Shown here: positions 6,818 through 12,600 of the stretch, piece by piece | Layout: each line of letters starts with the position of its first letter | Numbering within the stretch: the stretch's first letter is position 1 | IMG/VR virus record: IMGVR_UViG_3300031576_000015 | Coordinates: 1-29,995 of that record | Direction: 5' to 3' (one strand) | DNA: 29,995 nucleotides | Source: a virus | The notes under the pieces: model-generated | Databases searched by the model: none | The model's input: the letters and a program-made list of their open reading frames with translations, nothing else | What the model was told of the DNA's origin: nothing | Position numbers and translations under genes: made by a program

Positions 6818-6845
6818 TTGACAACCGCCTAACCCATGTTAGAAT
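6818..6845 (+). promoter_or_regulatory. Candidate rightward sigma70 promoter
   Basis: TTGACA, a 16-base spacer and TAGAAT. The flanking GCCACTTGACAA is shared with the rightward promoter at 7109-7136. It lies directly upstream of the GTG-start gene on the other strand and would read rightward through the control region. The minus-10 box differs from consensus at one position. Confidence 0.6.
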
Positions 6846-6863
6846 GAAGGTGGAGGTCAACCA

Positions 6864-6932
6864 GTGCCATTCCTTGTTCCCTCACCGATCCATCGAACAA
6901 CTGTTTGGTCGGCTTCGAAGTTGGTAATATAA
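6864..6932 (+). CDS. Candidate short peptide, 22 aa
   Basis: A 22-residue frame starting at GTG with GGAGG seven bases upstream, about 20 bases after the candidate promoter at 6818-6845. It reads MPFLVPSPIHRTTVWSASKL and a few more residues. It lies antisense to the leftward candidate peptide at 6882-6962, so at most one is likely to matter. It could be a leader peptide or simply chance. Confidence 0.2.
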   Translation: MPFLVPSPIHRTTVWSASKLVI

Positions 6933-6962
6933 AAGCAATATTAGGTAATACATGTTAGTCAC
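6882..6962 (-). CDS. Candidate short leader peptide, 26 aa
   Basis: A 26-residue frame starting at GTG with a perfect AAGGAGG six bases upstream, immediately downstream of the strong leftward promoter (transcription start near 6984). The first half is very hydrophobic (MTNMYYLILLLYYQL), so it could be a membrane-inserted micropeptide or a translated leader. The strength of the ribosome binding site is the main evidence. There is no conservation information, and it may be chance. Confidence 0.35.
   Translation of the reverse strand: MTNMYYLILLLYYQLRSRPNSCSMDR
6923..6950. promoter_or_regulatory. AT-rich dyad and phased direct repeat, candidate operator
   Basis: In an AT-rich patch between the divergent promoters, TAATAT (6925-6930) and ATATTA (6938-6943) form a perfect six-base inverted repeat around a seven-base centre. 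GGTAATA occurs at 6923-6929 and again at 6944-6950, 21 bases apart, which is two helical turns. This layout would suit a dimeric repressor or an origin-binding protein. No protein is known to bind it. Confidence 0.4.
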
Positions 6963-6990
6963 TACGTTCCTCCTTACCGGCTCTACCTAT

Positions 6991-7018
6991 ATTATACCAC
7001 AGGAATTGAGTTTGTCAA
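6991..7018 (-). promoter_or_regulatory. Strong leftward sigma70 promoter of the control region
   Basis: On the minus strand: TTGACA, a 16-base spacer ending CCTGTGG, then TATAAT, followed by ATAGGTAGAG. Both boxes match consensus exactly, and the surrounding sequence is nearly the same as the promoter at 1880-1907. It should drive the leftward genes from 6962 downward, beginning near 6984. Confidence 0.88.
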
Positions 7019-7108
7019 GCCCGGGTTAGCCTTGAAGTTATCGATAGAACGGCCCATGGCAACCTTTAGAGAGGTTTGATGGGAGTGGAATGGTGGCCAA
7101 AGTGCCAC

Positions 7109-7136
7109 TTGACAAATGGGTTTTCCGTGGTATAAT
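7109..7136 (+). promoter_or_regulatory. Strong rightward sigma70 promoter for the replication block
   Basis: TTGACA, a 16-base spacer ending CCGTGG, then TATAAT, followed by GGTGGTAGATGGAGGG. Both boxes match consensus exactly. The predicted start is near 7143, so the first ATG at 7145 would be leaderless, and the ATG at 7163 with its GGAGGG site is the better start. It is probably the main promoter for the genes up to the terminator at 14590. Confidence 0.88.
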
Positions 7137-7162
7137 GGTGGTAGATGGAGGGAAATGAGCAC

Positions 7163-7585
7163 ATGGACAAGACGAAACCGCGAAAAGTTCATGCCCGAAC
7201 CGAGCCACTCCGTGTGTACTTGGCTGGCAATATGGAACTGCCCTGGCGCGCTCCCATAAAGAAGCGTCTCCAGGAGGCGGGAGCCGTAGTCTGGGAGCCC
7301 GCTGACAACCCCCAACAAAGCGCAGCTCTATACGTTCCCCTTGATCTAAAAATGGCTAAAGAGGCCGATGCCATCCTTGCATATGTCCCCAAAGGCCATA
7401 CGGCCCGGGGTACCCATGCCGAGATGGGGGTCGCTTTTGCCGAAGGCCACCCGATTTGGCTAGTCTGGCAGGACCTCCCCTGGGTCTACAGCTTCTCTGC
7501 CGTTATGGCCTACAAGGTCTACACAGAGCTGGAACCTGCTGTCGAGGATCTGCTGAAATTCGTGAAGCGGCGGGTGTTGGACTAA
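7163..7585 (+). CDS. Nucleoside 2-deoxyribosyltransferase-like protein
   Basis: A 140-residue protein resembling the nucleoside 2-deoxyribosyltransferase family (Rossmann-like), which swaps bases between deoxynucleosides or cleaves deoxynucleotide N-glycosidic bonds. Visible motifs are LRVYLAGNMELPWR near the N-terminus, a central LDLKMAKEADAILAYVPKG, and GTHAEMGVAFAEGHPIWLV, where the glutamate matches the family's catalytic or nucleotide-binding position. Salvage or removal of modified nucleotides is a likely role. The start at 7163 was chosen because GGAGGG lies ten bases upstream and because an earlier ATG at 7145 coincides with the expected transcript start. It is the first gene of the rightward operon. 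Confidence 0.75.
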   Translation: MDKTKPRKVHARTEPLRVYLAGNMELPWRAPIKKRLQEAGAVVWEPADNPQQSAALYVPLDLKMAKEADAILAYVPKGHTARGTHAEMGVAFAEGHPIWLVWQDLPWVYSFSAVMAYKVYTELEPAVEDLLKFVKRRVLD

Positions 7586-7683
7586 TGGCTGGCGAATCAC
7601 GCCGATCTTGGGCGGGAAAAAGGTCTTGGACAGGGTCGCCACAAAGGGACGCTCCGGACGCCCTGTGCCCCGCATGGGGATGA
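7585..7683 (+). CDS. Candidate small coupled gene, 32 aa
   Basis: A 32-residue frame starting MAGESRRSWAGKRSW. Its ATG shares a base with the upstream TAA, and its TGA overlaps the next ATG (ATGA). Coupling at both ends suggests a real small gene, but there is no homology clue and the ribosome binding site is weak. An alternative is that this DNA codes for an N-terminal extension of the next protein in another frame. Confidence 0.35.
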   Translation: MAGESRRSWAGKRSWTGSPQRDAPDALCPAWG

Positions 7684-8123
7684 ACGCCGGTTGGGCAGGC
7701 AGGGGACCCGGTCGCGCGCAAGGTGGCGGCGGGTTAACCACAGGTTATGCGCCTCCAGCGCCTGATGAGACCAATCCTAAAGATCAGGTAGGCATCAAGA
7801 AACCCCGGCTGTACTTAGTGCCGCCGACCAGCATCATCTATCAGGCCCTGGCAATGCAGGACGGGGCGGCGAAATACGGCCCGTACAACTGGCGGGAGAA
7901 GAAGGTTGTTGCCTCCATCTACGTTGACGCGGCTATGCGGCATATCCTGGCCTGGGTAGATGGTGAGGAGGTGGCTCAGGATAGTGGCTATCCTCACCTG
8001 GCCCATGCCCTAGCCTGTCTCGGCATCATTGTCGATGCCCTAGAGACAGGCAATCTGGTTGACGACCGGCCCAAGCCAGGGGCGACGGCAGCTATCCTTG
8101 AGAGGTGGACTAAGAAGATATGA
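7680..8123 (+). CDS. dATP/dGTP diphosphohydrolase-like protein (DUF5664)
   Basis: A 147-residue helical protein. After a glycine-rich N-terminus it carries the family pattern NPKDQVGIKKPRLYLVPP, then ALAMQDGAAKYGPYNWREKK, SIYVDAAMRHILAWVDGEE, DSGYPHLAHALACLGIIVDA. This matches the phage dATP/dGTP diphosphohydrolase N-terminal family (DUF5664), related in idea to MazG-type pyrophosphatases that hydrolyse deoxynucleoside triphosphates. Conserved E, D and H residues in the helices are candidates for metal and nucleotide binding. In some phages with altered bases, enzymes of this kind purge the normal purine nucleotide. The start at 7680 uses the ATGA overlap; a longer frame from a TTG at 7608 lacks support. 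Confidence 0.75.
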   Translation: MNAGWAGRGPGRAQGGGGLTTGYAPPAPDETNPKDQVGIKKPRLYLVPPTSIIYQALAMQDGAAKYGPYNWREKKVVASIYVDAAMRHILAWVDGEEVAQDSGYPHLAHALACLGIIVDALETGNLVDDRPKPGATAAILERWTKKI

Positions 8124-8191
8124 AGACAACAAGGACAGTAGCCAAGGGGCTGTCACAGGTATCGTTCCCATTTACCAGCCCGCAAACCTAA
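8120..8191 (+). CDS. Candidate small coupled ORF, 23 aa (possible frameshifted start)
   Basis: A 23-residue frame (MKTTRTVAKGLSQVSFPF…) whose ATG overlaps the previous stop as ATGA, the commonest start context in this operon. It ends two bases before a TTG of the next frame. The next protein has no convincing start of its own, so this may be the true beginning of that protein, separated by a frameshift, or a small coupled gene. Confidence 0.3.
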   Translation: MKTTRTVAKGLSQVSFPFTSPQT

Positions 8192-8193
8192 GA

Positions 8194-8505
8194 TTGGGGT
8201 GTGTCATCAGTAACATCTACGAAGTTGTGTGGAAAGAACATGAGGATCAGCCTTCGGTCACGGAATTGGTAGAGGCAGATCTTGTGGAGCATGCAGGTAA
8301 CATCTTAATCTTCGCCCAAATTGTGGAAGTGCCTACTGGTGAGCCAGAGGTGCATGTAGACCCCGATGAACTTGAGGGCGCTGACCCTCAGGAGATGTCG
8401 TTCTTCAAGAGAAAGAAGGTTGAACGATTACCACAGGTCGTATTCATGCTGCCTATCGCACGAATTGTGAGCGTGCGTAAGATAAAAAAGGTGATTGGCC
8501 ATTAG
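8194..8505 (+). CDS. Hypothetical protein with uncertain start, about 103 aa
   Basis: The coding part reads LGCVISNIYEVVWKEHE onward, with an acidic middle (HVDPDELEGADPQE) and a basic C-terminal strand (LPIARIVSVRKIKKVIGH). Beta-strand-like segments FAQIVEVP and VVFMLPIARIVSV suggest a small barrel. The frame is open back to a TTG at 8059, but no ATG or GTG with a ribosome binding site exists, and the TTG at 8194 is only the closest option. Protein-like sequence seems to begin upstream of it (GIVPIYQPAN), so a start in the ATGA frame at 8120 followed by a frameshift is possible. The family is unknown; it lies just before the single-strand binding protein gene. Confidence 0.5.
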   Translation: MGCVISNIYEVVWKEHEDQPSVTELVEADLVEHAGNILIFAQIVEVPTGEPEVHVDPDELEGADPQEMSFFKRKKVERLPQVVFMLPIARIVSVRKIKKVIGH

Positions 8506-8523
8506 GCCCAACGGAGGAGACAC

Positions 8524-9117
8524 ATGAAAGCAACAGATGCTTTTGTCAAGGAGGACGAGCGCAAGGCCCGAGTGGTTGCTCAGGGAGACCGTCCACGGGT
8601 AAAGATTCCCTGGTTCAAGCTTGACGTAAATCAAAGTTCCAAGGTTCGGTTCCTGTGGGAGCTGACCGACGGTATTGGGCTGTTCCGGCACAGCCGTAAT
8701 GAGAAACCCTTTGCCGTGAGCTGTTTCCAGAACGAGGAGTATGTTGGCGACTCTGCTGGTGGGGACTGCCCGTTCTGTACTGAAGGTGCCCGCAAGTCTG
8801 TCGAGTTCTTCTGGATGGTGTACAACTACACCACCCAGCAGGTTGAGATCCTGTCGTTCCGAGACACAGCCTACACTCCAGTGGGTCTGCTTCGTTCCTT
8901 CTTCGAGGAGAACCAGACTGTGACCGACCGAGACTTCACGATCCGGCGCGTCCCGGCTGCTTCGCGTACCGGAGACGGCCGACAGGTATCGTCCTACATG
9001 GCCATCCCCAATGCCCCGTCCGGATTTCTGGTGACAAATCTCCAGGTGCCTGGGTCCGATGACCTGATCAACTACCTGCGGCCGTTTGAGCTTGGTCGTG
9101 GAGAGGGAAAGAACTAA
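8524..9117 (+). CDS. gp32-like single-stranded DNA-binding protein
   Basis: A 197-residue protein resembling phage single-stranded DNA-binding proteins of the T4 gp32 type. A beta-rich core carries KVRFLWELTDGIGLFRHS and a zinc site made of H56, C67, C82 and C85 (GDCPFCTEG), comparable with the His-Cys-Cys-Cys zinc site of gp32. The protein would coat unwound DNA and work with the polymerase/helicase fusion and the RecA-like recombinase. gp32 is longer (about 300 residues) and has an acidic C-terminal tail; here the tail is short and less acidic. It starts at an ATG with GGAGG eight bases or so upstream and is followed by a tightly packed small zinc-knuckle gene. Confidence 0.65.
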   Translation: MKATDAFVKEDERKARVVAQGDRPRVKIPWFKLDVNQSSKVRFLWELTDGIGLFRHSRNEKPFAVSCFQNEEYVGDSAGGDCPFCTEGARKSVEFFWMVYNYTTQQVEILSFRDTAYTPVGLLRSFFEENQTVTDRDFTIRRVPAASRTGDGRQVSSYMAIPNAPSGFLVTNLQVPGSDDLINYLRPFELGRGEGKN

Positions 9118-9120
9118 TAG

Positions 9121-9276
9121 ATGAAGGCTAGAACGTGCCGGGTCTGTGGGCAGTCTGTCCCGCGTAAGCGGAAGAACAAGAACTACATCCATCCTGCCTG
9201 TCGGCATGTCAAGAGGAGCAAGGTAGCATCCCGTGCTGAGAAGGCGGTAGCCTCGGGCAAGGTAACGAAGACATAA
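9121..9276 (+). CDS. Small basic zinc-knuckle protein, 51 aa
   Basis: A 51-residue basic protein starting MKARTCRVCGQSVPRKRKN. Its metal site is C6-x2-C9 with C27 and H29 (HPACRH), the same small knuckle design seen in the proteins at 1911-2072 and 13907-14131. It begins three bases after the upstream stop (TAATAGATG) and is rich in lysine and arginine in the second half, consistent with nucleic acid binding. The gene is too short for most gene finders. Its location between the single-strand binding protein and the polymerase fusion suggests an accessory replication or regulatory role, which is inference only. Confidence 0.65.
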   Translation: MKARTCRVCGQSVPRKRKNKNYIHPACRHVKRSKVASRAEKAVASGKVTKT

Positions 9277-9281
9277 CTTAT

Positions 9282-9497
9282 ATGGTCACACCTGTTCAAT
9301 TTAACTTGTATCACGAGGCTGCCGCCGAAGCACGGCGGCGTACTGAGGCAGGTAACCCTTATCATGTCACTACTTTGCACTCGATAGATTCGTATTGGTA
9401 CGAACTGAAAGAGGGGCCAGATCCATATGCTTGGTCCTATCCAGATAAAGGTCGTCCGTTGGCCAAACAACGTCCGAAGGGAGGAAGTAATGTCTGA
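9282..9497 (+). CDS. Hypothetical protein, 71 aa
   Basis: A 71-residue protein of unknown family starting MVTPVQFNLYHEAAAEARRR. It has an amphipathic helix in the first third and an aromatic-rich segment (SIDSYWYELKEGPDPYAW), with a basic C-terminus. The ATG comes five bases after the previous stop, with no clear ribosome binding site, so coupled translation is likely. It ends in an eight-base overlap with the next gene. Composition and packing support coding, but nothing identifies its function. Confidence 0.5.
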   Translation: MVTPVQFNLYHEAAAEARRRTEAGNPYHVTTLHSIDSYWYELKEGPDPYAWSYPDKGRPLAKQRPKGGSNV

Positions 9498-9651
9498 TGC
9501 AGCGTCGGCTCATGAGTGGAGGGCCTTCATTGAAGGACGTTTCGGTAAGAAAAAGCCTATCCACATGACTGTGGAGGAAATCTCTCTAGTAGTCATGGTT
9601 GACATTCTTGAGGTGCTGGAAGGTATAGCGGCAGCACGTAAGGAGAACTAA
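9490..9651 (+). CDS. Small helical protein, 53 aa
   Basis: A 53-residue protein starting MSDAASAHEWRAFIEGRFGK and continuing with a leucine/valine-rich helix (EEISLVVMVDILEVLEGIAA). The start has GGAGG five bases upstream and overlaps the previous gene's end. Its own TAA shares a base with the ATG of the large replication fusion, so translation of this gene probably feeds ribosomes into that gene. The helix could mediate dimerisation or be a binding partner of the polymerase. No family is recognised. Confidence 0.6.
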   Translation: MSDAASAHEWRAFIEGRFGKKKPIHMTVEEISLVVMVDILEVLEGIAAARKEN

Positions 9652-12600
9652 TGGCTAGTTGCCCAATTCACCCTGGTTGCCATGCGTATGTGCCGTGGAA
9701 CGGGCCGGAGACAGCCCGTCTTGCCGTAATAGGCGAGGGCCCCGGGGCGCAGGAATTCCAGACCGGCCGACCGTTTGTCGGCCCTGCTGGGCATGTACTC
9801 GATACCGAGCTGGCCCGGGTAGGAATTCCTCGCTCCGAGGTCTTCGCCTACAATGCTGTGCCATGTTTTGGCAACACTATCCCGCGTACCCCTACGGAGA
9901 AAGATCTGAAGGTTTGGCGGCAACACCTCCTGGATAAGCTAATCGAGGTGAAGCCAGAGGTGATCCTCGCCGTTGGCGGGTGGGCGACGGGCGCCATTAT
10001 TGGCAAGCGTCGTATCACAACTGAGCAAGGGGCCGAGCGACGGGTACGACTGGCTCCCGACTACGAGCCTTGGGTCATGCCGTGCTTTCATCCGGCGGCA
10101 ACCCTCCACGACCCAAACAAGAAGCCCGACTTCATCAAGACAATTACCCGTACTGAACAGCTGCTCAATGGTAAGATCGTAGAGTGGTACGCGGGATACA
10201 AGATAGTTGATGATACCACCATTGCCGAGGCCGTGTCCGATCTGTCTGACACGGTTCTGTCCGTAGACATAGAGAGTGCTAAGAGCGAGGTTGTGGTAGT
10301 GGGTCTGGGTAATCCAGGCAGGCCTATTTGGGTCTTCCCAGTTGGGCACCCAGAAGTTGATCCTGCGGTCCAGGCACGGCTTCGTGCCGCTGTTCGTGGC
10401 ATTTTCGATGCTACCATGCGGGATGGAATCCGGGTGATGCACAATGGCAAATACGACACGCAGGCCCTAAAGGCAGAGGGCCTGATGTCTATGGCCGACC
10501 GGGGAGTTGATTGGGATGGGGTGTTGGTGGGCCATCTTCTGGATGAGACACGGGCGGACAAGGGGCGGTTGAAGCTGAAAGTCTTGGGGCAGGAGCTGTT
10601 CGGGATCCAACGGTATTGGACTGTCCCAATCTCGACCATGCACACCGTACAGCAGGGCAAGAAGACCGTTACGAAGCTCGTAGAGGTGCCATTGGATGCT
10701 ATGCTCCGCACTGGTCGGGCACGGGAAGTGCCTCTGGAGACCCTGGCGGAATACAATGCCCGAGATGTGGCCCTGACCCTCATGGTCAAGGATGCCTTTG
10801 ATAAGGACTTTCTGGCCGACCAAAAGTTGGTACGTCTGTACCAGAAGCTGGTTCTGCCGGCGTACCATGCCATGGAGCCTATCGAGAGGGCAGGCCTGCC
10901 TACGGATATGCCGACTTTGCAGAAGTTGGAAGTTGACTACGCTACTGATCTTGCCGGTATTGATGCCGAATTGAACCAGATGTTCTCTGGCGAGGTCAGC
11001 AATTGGAACTCCGACGCCCAGCTTCGCAAGCTGCTATTTGATAAGCTGGGGCTACCCGTTGTCCGGCGCACCACCATCGAAAACGAACCTTCGGTAGATG
11101 TGTCCTCTCTCATGCTACTGAAGGGGAATCACCCCGTCATCGACCTGTTGCTCCGTCGGTCAGAGGCGGACAAGCGGGTGACCACGGTCCAGACCTTGAA
11201 AGACCATATCGCGCCCGATGGTCGCATCCACCCTACCTTCGTAGTGGCCGGCCCTTCGACCGGGCGAACTTCGTCCCGTGACCCGAACGTACAGAATATA
11301 CCTCGGGGGAAGGGCATCCGGGACATCATCCGGGCGCGGCCAGGCTACAAGCTGGTGGAGCTGGACTTCAGTCTCATCGAGCTCCGGTGGGGAGCCCATG
11401 TTTACAATGAGCCGAAGCTGAAGTCCCTGCTCCAACAGGGCAAGGACTTGCACCGCTACACAGCATCGTTGGCCTATGGCAAGCCGATGGATGCCATTTC
11501 TTCTTCGGAGCGTACCCACGGAAAGACGGCCAACTTTCTTCTACTGTACGGTGGTGGCCCGGATAAGCTGTCCACCCATTTGCGGGATAACGGCGTTACC
11601 GAGCTGGAGGCACAGCAGGCTCTGGTGGCTATGGGTCAGATGGCTAATTCTGAAGACCCTATCTATTTCCTGGCCCTGGCGCTGTGGAAGGCGTTCCACC
11701 GGGCCTACCCGGCGCTGAAACCGGCACATGAGATGATCACAAGAGAGATCCGGCGCAACAAGACAGTGCGTACCCTGTTTGGACGGGTCCGTCGTCTACC
11801 TGGGATTGATTCAGCCAATCGCAAGGAAGCGATCCATGCTGCTCTGTCAGGTATCAACACCCTTGTACAGGGACCGGCCAGTGATACGATGCTATTGGCC
11901 TTACCCGGCCTAGTGGAGATGGCACCAAAGTATGGTGCCCTCATTGTGGACGTTGTACATGATGCCGTCCTAGCCGAAGTACCAGAGGACCAGGTCATAC
12001 CCTTCGCCAAGCACGCGAAGCAGATCCTGGAAACCCCCGACTTCGCCCAGTTCGATGTCACCTTTGACATCCCAATTCTGGTCGATGCCAAGGTTGGTCA
12101 TTCGTGGGGATCTCTGAAGGACTTAAGGGAGGAAAGTGAAGTGCCGCAAACATACGAAGTACAAGGCCCTACGGCCACCCCGGACCCGAAGGTTTTGCCA
12201 GAGGCGCCTGTGGAAGTAGAGCAAGCTCTCGAACCCTTCGCTGCGGCTCTGGCTTACCAGGCGCGTGGCTGGTCTGTCATCCAGCTCACGGCCCCAGGGC
12301 AGGGATTCCAGGCCGGAGGAAAGGCCCCGGCCATCAACTGGGAACCCTACCAGCATCGGCATGCCACCATACAGGAGATCCAAGCATGGTTCGGTAAGAG
12401 GGGTGATGGTGGTAATGCCGTACCCCATTCAAAGAATGGCAAGCACAACATTGGCATCGTTACGGGGTCCGTCTCGAAGCTAGTGGTCATTGACATCGAC
12501 CCGAAGAAGGGCGGACTGGACTGGTTGAAGGAGAAGAACCTCACGTCGCCTGCCACAGTACGAACTGGCGGCGACGGTCTGCATCTTTATTTCCACTATG

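Noticed and set aside
8428-9207. A 259-codon minus-strand frame over the single-strand binding protein
   Set aside because: It is opposite a well-supported gene, spans several plus-strand genes and has no ribosome binding site.
10088-10873. A 261-codon minus-strand frame inside the polymerase fusion
   Set aside because: Antisense shadow; serine/arginine-rich and lacking any domain pattern, while the plus-strand frame has clear catalytic motifs.
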